Shown: positions 8,906 through 18,068 of the stretch, in pieces
Numbering within the stretch: position 1 is the stretch's first letter
Layout: every line of letters begins with the position of its first letter
The notes under the pieces: generated by a model
What the model was told of the DNA's origin: nothing
What the model saw: the letters and a program-made list of their open reading frames with translations, nothing else
Databases searched by the model: none
Made by a program: the position numbers and the translations under genes
Assembly (NCBI GenBank): GCA_964516135.1
Contig: CAZEWN010000003.1
Coordinates: forward strand, 62,001-126,000
Direction: 5' to 3'
From: 34-65-8 sp964516135
Lineage (GTDB): Bacteria; Pseudomonadota; Alphaproteobacteria; Sphingomonadales; Sphingomonadaceae
Length of the DNA stretch: 64,000 nt

Positions 8906-9375
8906 AGAAGCTGGGTTACCGCCCGTGCGTGGGCGTGATGCTGGTCAACGCCGACGGGCTCGTCTTCGTGGGTCGCCGGATTGACAACAAGGAAGGTGAC
9001 TGGTGGCAGATGCCGCAGGGCGGTATCGACAAGGGCGAACCCGCGCGCGAAGCGGCCTTGCGCGAACTGGCCGAGGAGGTCGGTGCGCGTCCCGATCACG
9101 TCAGCCTGATCGGCGAGATGGCCGAGCCGGTTCGTTACGACTTACCCGAAGAACTCATGGGCAAGCTGTGGGGCGGCAAATATCGTGGGCAAGAGCAGAC
9201 CTGGTATCTGGCCCGTTTCACCGGTGCCGACACGGATATCGACCTGGAGGCCCACGATCCGCCCGAGTTCTGCGATTGGAAATGGGCTGATCCCGAAACC
9301 CTGTCCGACCTGATCGTGCCCTTCAAGAAACGCGTCTATCGCGCTGTTCTGGAAGAATTTCGTGATCTGATCTGA
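8902..9375 (+). CDS. rppH: RNA pyrophosphohydrolase (Nudix)
   Basis: Nudix hydrolase of 157 residues. The Nudix box runs from GGIDKGE through REAALRELAEEVGA and is complete. YRPCVGVMLVN near the N-terminus, WQMPQGG before the box and KRVYRAVLEEF at the end match RppH/NudH proteins, which remove pyrophosphate from the 5' end of triphosphorylated RNA and so trigger decay; related enzymes cleave diadenosine polyphosphates. The ATG at 8902 overlaps the previous stop. The gene converges on the TPR gene, with only 15 bases between the stops. Confidence 0.92.
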   Translation: MKKLGYRPCVGVMLVNADGLVFVGRRIDNKEGDWWQMPQGGIDKGEPAREAALRELAEEVGARPDHVSLIGEMAEPVRYDLPEELMGKLWGGKYRGQEQTWYLARFTGADTDIDLEAHDPPEFCDWKWADPETLSDLIVPFKKRVYRAVLEEFRDLI

Positions 9376-9390
9376 AAGCGCGGGACGCGA

Positions 9391-9897
9391 TCAATTCGAT
9401 TGCGATACCTGCGCGTCGGGCATGATCGCCTCCGCCGTCAGCACGCGCGGCTGCGGGCCACGAGCGATGGCAGTCGCAAGTTCGCGGGTTTCGGGGCAGG
9501 CGTCGCCGCATAGCCGCTCCAACCGGGCGAGATTGCGACGCGCCTTCTCGACCGCGCCTTTCTCGACCAGCGCGGCACCCTCGCCCGAAATGGCAGCCAG
9601 GTTCTCCGGCTCGCGTTCAAGCGCGACGCGGTAATAACCGATCGCCTTGCCCTGCATCCCCTCGCGCCGCGCGCCCTCGGCCAGTTCGAGATAGATCGCC
9701 GTGTGACCGGGATCGACTGCAAGTGCCGCCTCGAACGCATCGATCGCAGCTTGTGCATCTCCAGAAGCAAGCGCGGCGCGCCCTTCAGCCACGAGTGCAG
9801 CCGCCCGCGGATCGGCCCCGCGCGGGGCGGCCGTGCCCATGCTGGCGGACAAGGACAGCGCCAGCGCAAGGGCAGCGGAAGGGGCGGCAAAACGCAT
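9391..9897 (-). CDS. exported tetratricopeptide repeat protein
   Basis: Small periplasmic TPR protein of 168 residues. The ATG at 9897 has a strong AAGGAG upstream and opens a signal peptide (hydrophobic run ending in GTAAP), so longer frames upstream are rejected. Two or three TPR units follow: about residues 30-65 (EGRAALASGDAQAAIDAFEAAL) and 66-100. A cysteine pair near the C-terminus (LCGDACPE) could form a disulfide. TPR domains bind partner proteins; no partner is evident. It ends the leftward run that begins at the hydroxybutyrate dehydrogenase gene. Confidence 0.8.
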   Translation of the reverse strand: MRFAAPSAALALALSLSASMGTAAPRGADPRAAALVAEGRAALASGDAQAAIDAFEAALAVDPGHTAIYLELAEGARREGMQGKAIGYYRVALEREPENLAAISGEGAALVEKGAVEKARRNLARLERLCGDACPETRELATAIARGPQPRVLTAEAIMPDAQVSQSN

Positions 9898-9956
9898 CGT
9901 CAACTCCTTCAACGCGCCGAGGCGGGAGGACTCGAATTGAGCCATAGCGCATGCGG

Positions 9957-11138
9957 TTAACACGGCGAAGATAACCGTGCGATGAAAAATCCGTCCGTTC
10001 CATCGTGAAACGGGGTGAGGCGCGTTCCCGGTCCGTGAACCTGGCCGAGCGGCAGTGGCACGGGCGCGGCAGCCCAGCCGGGATGGCGGGCGAGAAACCG
10101 CTCCACCTGGTCCACACCTTCTGCGTTGAGCAGGGAGCAGGTGACATAGACCAGCCGCCCCCCAGGCCGGGTCAGCGTCGCAGCGAGATCGAGCAGCCGC
10201 GATTGCAGCGCCGCGTATCGCGCGAGCACGGCCGGATCGAGCCGCCAGCGCGCTTCCGGATTGCGCCTCCAGGTGCCCGTGCCGGAACATGGCGCGTCGA
10301 CCAGCACCGCATCGGCCACCCCCACGAGATCGGCCAACGCCACGTCCTCGCGTCCCGGATCGAGCAGCCGGGTCTCGATGATTGCCGCCCCGGCGCGTTG
10401 CGCTCGGGGCGCCATCCGTGACAGGCGGGCGCGATCGGTATCGCTGGCAATCAGGCGACCCCGGTTTTCCATCGCGGCAACGAGCGCCAGCGTCTTGCCG
10501 CCTGCGCCCGCGCACAGGTCGATCACGGTTTCACCCGGCGCGGCACAGACCGCAAGGCAGGCAAGTTGCGATCCGGTATCCTGCACCTCGATCAATCCGT
10601 CGCGATATTCGGTCCACTGTTCGATCGGCGTGCCGGGGTCCAGCCGCAGTCCCTGTGGGGCTTCGGTAGGGGCCGATCCGACCGGCAGCTCCAGCTCGGC
10701 ACGATCAGCCCTGAGTGTGTTGACACGCAGGTCGAGCGGCGCGCGATCAAGCAGGGCCTGTGCCGCCTCGCCCGCGATGCTAGCCCGCGCAAGTTCCTCG
10801 ACCAGCCACGCAGGCGCGACACCGCCGGGCGCAGGCCCTTCGCCCGCCGCCACGGGCACGGGGCCATAGGGCGAACCATCGAACAGCCCGGCAATTTCCG
10901 GCTGCAATTGTGCCAGCCGCAGCATCGCGGAGCGCCCGCTTGCAGGGAGCGGCCCGCACGCGCGAATGGCACCATAGACCAGTTCACGCACGGCGCGCCG
11001 GTCTTTCGATCCGGCATAGCGATTGGCCCGCGCCCAGTCCGCAACCACGCGATCCGCCGGCGCGCCCTGTCCGCGCGCGGCGTCGATGACCGCATCGAGG
11101 ATCTCGATCGCTGCCTGGACCCGCGCCGCCGGCGTCAT
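9957..11138 (-). CDS. rsmB: RsmB/NOP-family 16S rRNA (cytosine-C5) methyltransferase
   Basis: SAM-dependent RNA m5C methyltransferase, 393 residues. It has the N-terminal RsmB-like helical region (about 1-130), then the Rossmann methyltransferase domain with DLCAGAGGKT (SAM motif I), DAPCSGTGTWRRNPE (the PC catalytic motif) and VYVTCSLLNAEG (the TCS motif with the nucleophilic cysteine). This two-cysteine arrangement is diagnostic. The target is probably 16S rRNA near C967 as for RsmB, though other family members modify other positions. The start is three bases after the guaB stop, so the two genes form one transcription unit. Confidence 0.9.
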   Translation of the reverse strand: MTPAARVQAAIEILDAVIDAARGQGAPADRVVADWARANRYAGSKDRRAVRELVYGAIRACGPLPASGRSAMLRLAQLQPEIAGLFDGSPYGPVPVAAGEGPAPGGVAPAWLVEELARASIAGEAAQALLDRAPLDLRVNTLRADRAELELPVGSAPTEAPQGLRLDPGTPIEQWTEYRDGLIEVQDTGSQLACLAVCAAPGETVIDLCAGAGGKTLALVAAMENRGRLIASDTDRARLSRMAPRAQRAGAAIIETRLLDPGREDVALADLVGVADAVLVDAPCSGTGTWRRNPEARWRLDPAVLARYAALQSRLLDLAATLTRPGGRLVYVTCSLLNAEGVDQVERFLARHPGWAAAPVPLPLGQVHGPGTRLTPFHDGTDGFFIARLSSPC

Positions 11139-11141
11139 CGG

Positions 11142-12605
11142 TCACCGCGTCGGATAGTTCGGCGCCTCACGCGTGATCGCGACATCGTGGACATGGCTTT
11201 CCGCCAGGCCCGCATTGGTGATACGCACGAACCGCGCGCGCGCGCGCAAATCCTCGATCGTGGCGCTGCCGGTATAGCCCATCGCCGCCTTGATCCCGCC
11301 GACGAGCTGATGGACGACCTCGGCCGCCGATCCCTTGTATGGCACCTGCCCCTCGATCCCTTCGGGCACGAGCTTCTGGGCCGAGATATCCTGCTGAAAG
11401 TAACGGTCCGCACTTCCCCGCGCCATGGCGCCGACGCTGCCCATGCCCCGGTACGATTTGTAGGCCCGACCCTGATAAAGAAACGTCTCTCCGGGTGCTT
11501 CTTCGGTTCCGGCGAGCATCGAGCCGATCATGACTGCCGAAGCGCCAGCGGCCAGCGCCTTGGCCGCATCGCCCGAAGTGCGAAGCCCGCCATCGGCAAT
11601 GACCGGCACACCGGATTTCGCCGCTTCTTCCGCGCTTTCCATCACGGCGGTCAATTGCGGCACGCCGACGCCCGCCACAACGCGCGTGGTGCAGATCGAT
11701 CCCGGGCCGATGCCGACCTTCACCCCGTCTGCGCCCGCATCGATCAAGGCGCGCGTCGCTTCGGCGGTCGCGACATTGCCCGCGATCACCTGGACCGCGT
11801 TTGACAGCCGCTTGGCGCGCTCGACGGCGCGCGCGACATCCTTGTTGTGACCGTGCGCGGTGTCGATGATGACCACATCGACTTCAGCATCGATCAGCGC
11901 CTCGGTCCGTTCGAAGCCCTTGTCGCCGACCGTCGTGGCCGCGGCGACGCGCAGCCGCCCCGCCACGTCCTTGGTCGCGCTGGGATAATTGACCGCCTTC
12001 TCGATGTCCTTGACCGTGATCAGGCCGATGCAGCGATAGGCATCATCAACCACCAGCAGCTTTTCGATCCGGCGGGCGTGGAGCAGCCGGCGCGCCTCGT
12101 CCTGTCCCGTCCCCAGCGGCACTGTGGCGAGGTTGGCGGTGGTCATGAGTTCGCGCACCGGCTGGGCGGCGTTCTCGGCGAAGCGCACGTCGCGGTTGGT
12201 CAGGATGCCGCACAGCTTGCCAGAGGCGTCGGTCACCGGAATCCCGCTGATGCGGTGCTGGGTCATCAGCGCCTGTGCTTCACCCAGGGTGGCGTCCGGC
12301 GCGATGGTGATGGGGTTTACCACCATGCCGCTTTCGAACCGCTTTACCGCGCGCACTGCGGCGCATTGCTGTTCCACGGTCAGGTTGCGGTGCAGCACGC
12401 CGATACCACCCAATTGTGCCATGACGATCGCCATGTCGGCTTCGGTCACGGTGTCCATCGCCGCGGACAGCACCGGGATATTGAGCCCAATCTCGCGCGT
12501 CAGCCGCGTGCGGGTGTCGGCCATGCTGGGCAGGACATCGCTTTCCGCCGGACGCAGCAGAACGTCGTCGAACGTGAGGCCGAGGGGGATGTCGATGTTT
12601 GCCAC
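11142..12605 (-). CDS. guaB: inosine-5'-monophosphate dehydrogenase
   Basis: Converts IMP to XMP with NAD, the committed step of guanine nucleotide synthesis, in the cytoplasm. At 487 residues it has the family length. GLTFDDVLLRPAES is the usual N-terminus, two CBS domains occupy roughly residues 95-215, and GIGPGSICTTR contains the catalytic cysteine. RGMGSVGAM forms the flap region. An ATG at 12641 is in frame, but GGAAAG lies six bases before the GTG at 12605, and VANIDIPLGLTFDD is the normal start of the family. No guanine riboswitch was recognised in the 59-base gap upstream. Confidence 0.96.
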   Translation of the reverse strand: MANIDIPLGLTFDDVLLRPAESDVLPSMADTRTRLTREIGLNIPVLSAAMDTVTEADMAIVMAQLGGIGVLHRNLTVEQQCAAVRAVKRFESGMVVNPITIAPDATLGEAQALMTQHRISGIPVTDASGKLCGILTNRDVRFAENAAQPVRELMTTANLATVPLGTGQDEARRLLHARRIEKLLVVDDAYRCIGLITVKDIEKAVNYPSATKDVAGRLRVAAATTVGDKGFERTEALIDAEVDVVIIDTAHGHNKDVARAVERAKRLSNAVQVIAGNVATAEATRALIDAGADGVKVGIGPGSICTTRVVAGVGVPQLTAVMESAEEAAKSGVPVIADGGLRTSGDAAKALAAGASAVMIGSMLAGTEEAPGETFLYQGRAYKSYRGMGSVGAMARGSADRYFQQDISAQKLVPEGIEGQVPYKGSAAEVVHQLVGGIKAAMGYTGSATIEDLRARARFVRITNAGLAESHVHDVAITREAPNYPTR

Positions 12606-12664
12606 TGGTCGCTTTCCGCCGGAGGATTCGTGGCGGCCCATGTAACCGTGGTTTGCGGCAGTCG

Positions 12665-14170
12665 CTAGGGGGCGCCAGGATTTTGTTGCCCGGGCATGTC
12701 GCGCGAAGGTCCGGGATGAGTTGCTGCCTGCGCGAAATGGCGCACCAGCGCGAGATGGAGTACCAGATCCTGCGCAGCACCGCCCAGTTCGACCCCGTCC
12801 GGCTTGTCGCCGGCCTGGTGATATCGTTCGCGGGTGAATCGCTCCAGCAGCGCGCGGTCCGCGAAACTCGAAGATACCATCAGGGTGGGTACGTCGGCCT
12901 GGATCAGAGCCCAGCCGTCCTGCCGGCGGACATATTCACGGGCAATGTCGCGCCCCGCGACCCTTCGCCCGGCGGCGGCGACAATCTCCAGCACCTCGGC
13001 ATCGAGCGGCCCCGTCCCCTCGCCCACCAAGGCGACCGGCGCGCCGCGTTCGGCCAGGGCGCTGGTATCGAGATTGAACGCCGCGACGATCGTGTCGAGT
13101 GGCACGGGGGGCTCGCGGGTAAAGGCATACGCGCCAAGCAAACCCCATTCCTCGGCGGTGGTGGCAAGGAAGTAGACGTCGCGATCAAGCTTCGGCCCGG
13201 CGGAGAGGGTGCCGGCAATCTCGGTCAGCATGGCAAGTCCGCTCGCATTATCGACCGCGCCGTTGCAAAGGCGGTCCGCCGCATCGACCGGGCCGCAGGT
13301 GCCGAAATGGTCCCAATGGGCCAGCAGCAGCACGGCACCAGCGGCCGGGTCGCGACCCGGCAAGCGGGCGATCAGATTGTGTGTCCGGACTGTCGTGAGA
13401 TCGGTGCGCGTGTCGAGCGATAGCGTATACGGCAGCGGCACAGCCACGCCTTCGCTACCGCTGGCATCCCGCAGATTATCGACCAATCGCGCGACCCCAG
13501 GCTCGCGCAGCGCCGCCTCGCGCTCGACCAGCACGATCGGCGCAAGCGGTCGGTCTTCGCCACCCAGGCGATAGGCTCCTTCGCGACGCGCCGCGATCAC
13601 CGGGTCGAATTGCTCCCGCGTGCCCACCACAACGACCGCCGCCGCGCCCGATGCCGACAGCTTCTCAACCCGTTCGAACGGCTCCGCGCCCTCCAACGAG
13701 ACAACCACGCCGCGCCCGGCAAGCTCGAGCGGCTCGATCGCCGCATCATGGTTGAGAAAAACCGTTGGCACCCGGCTGACAAGGTCGCGCGCCTGCCAGC
13801 TCAACACCGTCACCGCGCCTTCGGGCAGTGCGACGGCTCGGCCCCGGTCGGCGAAAGTGACCCGACCGGTCGCCGGAGTCGCCATGATCAGGTCGACCGG
13901 CGCGAACCATGGATTGGCAGGGTCGTTGGTGCCCGAAACCAGCCCTGCGTCCTGCCATTTGCGCGCAAGATAGCGCAGTGTCTTGGTTTCGCCGTCCGTG
14001 CCGGGACGACGCCCTTCGAAATCATCGCTGGCGAGGATCGCGATGTGCGCGGCCAGAGCGGCCTCGATCGCGTCGAGCCGCGCGGGCGGTGGATATCCAG
14101 GGCGCACGGGCGCGCAGGCGCCCAGCGCCAGCGCCAACAACAGACCCACGCTCGCGCCGAGTTTGGTCAC
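12665..14170 (-). CDS. M28-family metallopeptidase lipoprotein with PA domain
   Basis: Zinc aminopeptidase-type protein of 501 residues. The GTG at 14170 gives a lipoprotein signal with lipobox LGAC, so it is a membrane-anchored periplasmic or outer-membrane enzyme. A region of about 110 residues around VLSWQARDLVSRVP resembles a protease-associated (PA) insert. The M28 metal ligands are visible as HWDHFGTCG, GAVDNASGLAML and TTAEEWGLLGA. Substrates would be short peptides. A longer reading frame exists upstream, but it runs into the 3' end of the dehydrogenase gene and has no signal peptide. It is co-oriented with guaB (59 bases downstream) and bdhA (25 bases upstream). Confidence 0.88.
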   Translation of the reverse strand: MTKLGASVGLLLALALGACAPVRPGYPPPARLDAIEAALAAHIAILASDDFEGRRPGTDGETKTLRYLARKWQDAGLVSGTNDPANPWFAPVDLIMATPATGRVTFADRGRAVALPEGAVTVLSWQARDLVSRVPTVFLNHDAAIEPLELAGRGVVVSLEGAEPFERVEKLSASGAAAVVVVGTREQFDPVIAARREGAYRLGGEDRPLAPIVLVEREAALREPGVARLVDNLRDASGSEGVAVPLPYTLSLDTRTDLTTVRTHNLIARLPGRDPAAGAVLLLAHWDHFGTCGPVDAADRLCNGAVDNASGLAMLTEIAGTLSAGPKLDRDVYFLATTAEEWGLLGAYAFTREPPVPLDTIVAAFNLDTSALAERGAPVALVGEGTGPLDAEVLEIVAAAGRRVAGRDIAREYVRRQDGWALIQADVPTLMVSSSFADRALLERFTRERYHQAGDKPDGVELGGAAQDLVLHLALVRHFAQAATHPGPSRDMPGQQNPGAP

Positions 14171-14195
14171 TCGCCCCCGTTGCCCCCCACCAGGT

Positions 14196-14951
14196 CTATT
14201 CCGCGGTCCACCCGCCATCGATGCTCCAATTGGCACCGGTGACGTTACCTGCTTCCGCGCGGCACAAAAACACTGCCAGCGCGCCGATTTCCTCGGGCTG
14301 AACGAAGCGCTTGGTCGGTTGATTGGCGAGCAGGACATCATTGATGACTTGCTCGCGCGACAGCCCGCGCGCCTTCATCGTGTCGGGAATCTGGCCCTCA
14401 ATCAGCGGCGTCCATACGTAACCCGGGCTGATACAGTTCGCGGTAACGCCGGTCGTCGCGAGTTCCAGCGCGACAGTCTTGGTAAAGCCCGCCACGCCAT
14501 GCTTCGATGCGTTGTACGCGCTCTTGAATGGTGACGCGGTCAGCGAGTGCGCGCTCGCGGTGTTGATGATCCGGCCCCAGCCGCGCGCCTTCATGCCGGG
14601 CACCGCGAGCCGCGTGGTGTGGAACGGCGCGGAGAGGTTGAGGGCCATTATGAGGTCCCACTTGTCGATTGGGAAATCCTCGACGGGGCTGACGTATTGC
14701 ATGCCCGCGTTGTTGATCAGGATGTCGACCGGCCCGGCCGCGGCCATCATAGCCTCGATCTGCGCGACATCGGTCAGATCGGCAGCGCAATGCGTTGCGC
14801 CCAGTTCCTCGCACAGGGCAGCAATAACCCCCGGCTCTCCGAATCCGTTGAGCACGACCTCCGCACCCTCGGCCCGCAACGCGCGCGCCGTCGCGAGCCC
14901 GATGCCGGACGTCGAGCCGGTCACCAGCGCCCGCTTGCCTTCGAGGAACAT
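14196..14951 (-). CDS. bdhA: 3-hydroxybutyrate dehydrogenase (SDR)
   Basis: Short-chain dehydrogenase of 251 residues that interconverts 3-hydroxybutyrate and acetoacetate with NAD. The cofactor loop TGSTSGIG, NNAG, the active-site tyrosine and lysine (SAYNASKHG), and a family-specific tail with QPTKRFVQPEEIGAL and SIDGGWTAE all match BDH type 2. The start at 14951 has a GGAG site; an upstream in-frame ATG gives an unrelated extension. Together with the phaC and phaZ genes 30 kb away, it fits turnover of polyhydroxybutyrate-type storage polymer. Confidence 0.92.
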   Translation of the reverse strand: MFLEGKRALVTGSTSGIGLATARALRAEGAEVVLNGFGEPGVIAALCEELGATHCAADLTDVAQIEAMMAAAGPVDILINNAGMQYVSPVEDFPIDKWDLIMALNLSAPFHTTRLAVPGMKARGWGRIINTASAHSLTASPFKSAYNASKHGVAGFTKTVALELATTGVTANCISPGYVWTPLIEGQIPDTMKARGLSREQVINDVLLANQPTKRFVQPEEIGALAVFLCRAEAGNVTGANWSIDGGWTAE

Positions 14952-15057
14952 TGCCGACTCCGCTGCTTTATTGGATAGATGGCGCGACCGGTCCGCTTTT
15001 GCCGCCATTCCAGCGCCTGTCCAGCGCTAACGCGAACCGTCCAGGAGGGGACTGTAG

Positions 15058-15918
15058 ATGAGGCTCAATCCGTTTGATGCAGATAACATCAATGTCGGCA
15101 GTACCGGCGGCGGATTTCCCGGTGGCGGGGGTGGCAAGATCGGCTGCGGAACGCTGGTGATCGCGATCATCGGTGCGGTCGTGTTCGGCCTCGACCCGAT
15201 GCAGACGATCGGCACCCTGGGTGGCGGCGGGCAGCCCGCGCAAGTCGAACAGCAGGCCGGTCCGCAATCGGTGGAGGAACTCTGCAATTCGAACCCTTAC
15301 GCGCTGGAAACCTGCAACGCGCTTAGCTCGCTGAACCAAACCTGGGAGCCGATCTTTGCCGAGGCGAACATTCCGTTCCAAGCCCCCCGTCTCAACTTCG
15401 CCAGCGGCCAGTTCAACACCGCCTGCGGGGCCGCCTCCGTCGGCATGGGGCCGTTCTACTGCCCTGGCGACCAGGGCATCTACATCGACACCAATTTCTA
15501 TCGGACAATGGAAGAGCAACTGGGCGCGGGCGGCGATTTCGCCCGATATTACGTGATCGCGCACGAGTACGGACACCACATTCAGACCATCACCGGCATA
15601 TCGAACCAGATCCGCAGCGCCCAGCAACAAAACCCCCGCGCCGCGAACCAGCTGCAGGTGCTGATGGAATTGCAGGCCGATTGCTACGCCGGGGTTTGGG
15701 CCGGCCGCAATCGCAACCTCATCGAACCGGGTGACATGGAGGAAGGGCTGCGCGCGGCGAGTGCGATTGGGGATGATGCACTGCAACGCAATGCAGGCCA
15801 GCGGGTCAATCCCGAGAGCTTCACGCACGGCACCAGCGCACAACGGAGCGCGGCGCTGCGCCTTGGGCTGGAAACCGGGGACGACACCCAGTGCGACCGG
15901 ATTCTCGACGTGCGCTGA
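15058..15918 (+). CDS. YpfJ-type neutral zinc metallopeptidase, membrane-anchored
   Basis: 286 residues. The N-terminal RLNPFDADNINV segment and a glycine-rich stretch are followed by one transmembrane helix (about residues 28-50). The catalytic domain carries YVIAHEYGHHIQ, an HExxH zinc site, then ELQADCYAGVWA with the third ligand region. This is the pattern of the putative neutral zinc metallopeptidase family (YpfJ in E. coli), whose physiological substrates are unknown. It is probably periplasm-facing. It converges on the M56 gene, and a hairpin terminator lies in the gap. Confidence 0.9.
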   Translation: MRLNPFDADNINVGSTGGGFPGGGGGKIGCGTLVIAIIGAVVFGLDPMQTIGTLGGGGQPAQVEQQAGPQSVEELCNSNPYALETCNALSSLNQTWEPIFAEANIPFQAPRLNFASGQFNTACGAASVGMGPFYCPGDQGIYIDTNFYRTMEEQLGAGGDFARYYVIAHEYGHHIQTITGISNQIRSAQQQNPRAANQLQVLMELQADCYAGVWAGRNRNLIEPGDMEEGLRAASAIGDDALQRNAGQRVNPESFTHGTSAQRSAALRLGLETGDDTQCDRILDVR

Positions 15919-15991
15919 CCGGGATTGATCGCCATGCGGCGCCGATCATGCCATCCCGTTCTCACGAAAATTTTCAAAGACAGCATGACAA

Positions 15992-16015
15992 AAGGGGGCC
16001 GCGAACGGCCCCCTT
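15992..16015 (-). terminator. intrinsic terminator of the blaI-M56 operon
   Basis: AAGGGGGCCG and CGGCCCCCTT form a perfect 10-bp stem around the tetraloop CGAA, and TTTT follows on the minus strand. It lies 25 bases past the stop of the M56 peptidase gene, so it should end that transcript. The stem itself could also slow transcription from the convergent peptidase gene. Confidence 0.85.
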
Positions 16016-16040
16016 CCGCGCCCCGTCCTGAACCCTGGCC

Positions 16041-17591
16041 CTATTCCCGCTCGCGCGCCAGCCGTGCGATTTCCGCATCAAGGCTGCGCAGGATATCCAG
16101 CCGCACGCGCTCGTCCATGTCGTGCGTCCCTGCGATTGATGCGCGCGCCGCGGCCAACCCGGCCAACGCCTGTGCGTTGACCGTTTTCTTGCACATCACG
16201 ACCACGCGCCGACCGTCATGCGATTCCAGCGATGTTCCGGGCTTGCCATTGTCACAGCGCATCTCGACCCGTGCCGCCCCTTCGAGCCCGCGGCGCATTT
16301 CGATCATGGCCAGCCGCTGAGCATTGCGTGCCTCCTCCAGTCCGGCATGCATTTCAGCCATGCCGTCGCGAAGTTCGGCCTTGAGACGCGCCCGCTCCTC
16401 CTCTGACATGTGCTCTTCCACGCGGAACACCTGGGTGCGCCGCTCGGTCGTCGGATGGCCGCCGTGCGCGGAGGCATCGCCGGGTTCACGTTCGCGGCGC
16501 ACGATCACCACATGCCGGGAGGAACTGCGATCGGACGATGGTGGCAATTCGATTGTCTCGATCGCCACCGGCGGCTCCGGCGCGTCGGGTGCTTCCGGCG
16601 GCGCAGGCGGTTCGGGCGGCAACGGCGCGTCGGGTGCCTCAGGCGAACGCTGCGCGGCGCGCGCCTCCGCGAAAGTGAACGAAGCGGTCGTGGGCAAGGC
16701 CAGTACGCCCAGCGCGAGCAGAACCCGCCCAGCCACCCGGCGGCGCGGGGAGATATCGTTCATGGTAAGGCTCCGCAGCCGATGGATGACGCTCTTCTGG
16801 CCAAGCACCGGACAGGCCATCGGCGCCGCCAGGGCCACGTTTGGGCCGGCGGCGAAACTGGCGATGACGCTGGCATAGGTTCCCCGCAGTTCCCGGGCGC
16901 AGTTCGCCACCACCCGGGCATCGCAAGCGGCTTCCTGGTCGCGGCGCATTGCACTCCATCCATACCAGCCGAGCGGATTGAACCAATGCAGCGCGAACAG
17001 GGGTTGCGCGGCAAAATTGGCCATCAGGTCATGCCCCCGATGGTGAGCCAGCTCATGTGCGAGGGCAAGATCACGCCCGGTGCGATCGTGCCGCGCCATG
17101 AAGCCGGGCGGCAGTGCGATGACCTTGTCGATCACCCCGAAGGCCACGGGCGAATTGGCGGCGGTCGTTTCGACCAGCCTGATCCGCCCAGCCTTGCCAA
17201 CGGGCACAGCGTTGACGAGCAGTGCGTCACGCATGCGAAAATAAAGCGCGAACCTGCGCGCAAGGAACATTGCCGCCCCGCCCAGCCAGACCGCGATCAT
17301 TAACGCGGTCCAGTCCATGGCGGTTTCGGTGGCGGCGTACACTGGCAGCGCCACCGGATCGCCCATGATGACGAACGCGATGTCGGCCGTCTCCCCGTGT
17401 GTCGCGACAGGTTTGGGAGCGAGCCAGGCGGGCAGTTCGATCGGTGGGACCAACAGGCGCAGGAATGGGAGCAGCCACAGCGCATAAGCTGCCTGAGGTC
17501 CGAAGAAACGCGCGACCGGACGCCGCAGGACGAGAACCAGCGCGATCAGCAAGCCAGTCCATACGAGCAGGTGAACAAGGTACGCGGTCAT
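16041..17591 (-). CDS. M56 (BlaR1/MecR1-like) membrane metallopeptidase with atypical C-terminal domain
   Basis: 516 residues. The N-terminal half has several transmembrane helices and the zinc motif HELAHH at about 179-184, with the third ligand probably E220 in RRDQEAACD. This is the BlaR1-type peptidase that relays a signal by triggering cleavage of its partner repressor. After a helix around 290-305 comes a proline-rich repeat of the type EAPDAPxPPEPPAPP (about 320-345), then a charged, predicted coiled-coil region rich in E, R and A. There is no penicillin-binding sensor domain, so the signal is not read by a BlaR1-like beta-lactam binder. The start overlaps the stop of the repressor gene (ATGA). 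Confidence 0.88.
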   Translation of the reverse strand: MTAYLVHLLVWTGLLIALVLVLRRPVARFFGPQAAYALWLLPFLRLLVPPIELPAWLAPKPVATHGETADIAFVIMGDPVALPVYAATETAMDWTALMIAVWLGGAAMFLARRFALYFRMRDALLVNAVPVGKAGRIRLVETTAANSPVAFGVIDKVIALPPGFMARHDRTGRDLALAHELAHHRGHDLMANFAAQPLFALHWFNPLGWYGWSAMRRDQEAACDARVVANCARELRGTYASVIASFAAGPNVALAAPMACPVLGQKSVIHRLRSLTMNDISPRRRVAGRVLLALGVLALPTTASFTFAEARAAQRSPEAPDAPLPPEPPAPPEAPDAPEPPVAIETIELPPSSDRSSSRHVVIVRREREPGDASAHGGHPTTERRTQVFRVEEHMSEEERARLKAELRDGMAEMHAGLEEARNAQRLAMIEMRRGLEGAARVEMRCDNGKPGTSLESHDGRRVVVMCKKTVNAQALAGLAAARASIAGTHDMDERVRLDILRSLDAEIARLARERE

Positions 17592-17956
17592 TTGCGCAAC
17601 TCCTTCAACAGCGCCTCGATTTCGGCGAGGTCGTCCTCGGTCAGAACCTCGTTTTCGGCAAGATGTGCGAATAGCGGCGCGGCGCGCCCGCCAAACAGGC
17701 GATCGACGAGCCGCTGCGATTCATCGATTACGTAATCGGCTCGCTCCAACAGAGGTGTGTAGAGAAAGCGCCGACCATCCGGCTCCGTCGCGACGGCCGA
17801 CTTCTGAACCAGTCGGGCCAGCAGGGTCTTGACCGTAGCCAGGCTCCAGTCCCGGTCCGTGCACACGGCATCGCAGACTTCCGCCGCGGTCAGCGGACTA
17901 TTGGCCCACAGCGCCTCCATTACGGCCTGTTCCGCTTCGCTGATACGTTCCGCCAC
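17588..17956 (-). CDS. blaI: BlaI/MecI/CopY-family transcriptional repressor
   Basis: 122-residue winged-helix repressor. The GTG at 17956 is preceded by AGGAGGGG and gives the usual N-terminus (AERISEAEQAVMEALW). The recognition-helix region TVKTLLARLVQK is the family signature, and the C-terminal part is the dimerisation helix. It is the first gene of a two-gene operon with the M56 peptidase, overlapping by four bases. Two dyads matching the BlaI operator type lie 23-55 bases upstream of its start, so it should repress its own operon and be released when the peptidase acts. The regulon beyond this operon is unknown. Confidence 0.92.
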   Translation of the reverse strand: MAERISEAEQAVMEALWANSPLTAAEVCDAVCTDRDWSLATVKTLLARLVQKSAVATEPDGRRFLYTPLLERADYVIDESQRLVDRLFGGRAAPLFAHLAENEVLTEDDLAEIEALLKELRK

Positions 17957-17978
17957 GAAACCCCTCCTGATCCGTCGA

Positions 17979-18011
17979 CTACGGCTGTAGCCGTTTCGAC
18001 TACGCTTGTAA
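17979..18011. promoter_or_regulatory. blaI operator: two BlaI-type operator dyads
   Basis: GACTACGGCTGTAGCC (perfect dyad CTAC-4-GTAG at 17979-17990) and GACTACGCTTGTAAAC (dyad CTAC-4-GTAA at 18000-18011) lie 21 bases apart, two helical turns, upstream of the repressor gene. Known BlaI/MecI operators have the same TACxxxxGTA core. The sites may also influence the divergent hydroxy-acid dehydrogenase gene, which starts 57 bases further on. Confidence 0.7.
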
Positions 18012-18068
18012 ACCTGAAGCTTGGATGAACCGACTGGACGATGCATAGCACATTGATAGAAGCGCGGG

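Noticed and set aside
12606..12664. Guanine riboswitch before guaB
   Set aside because: The gap is only 59 bases and shows none of the conserved purine-aptamer loops.
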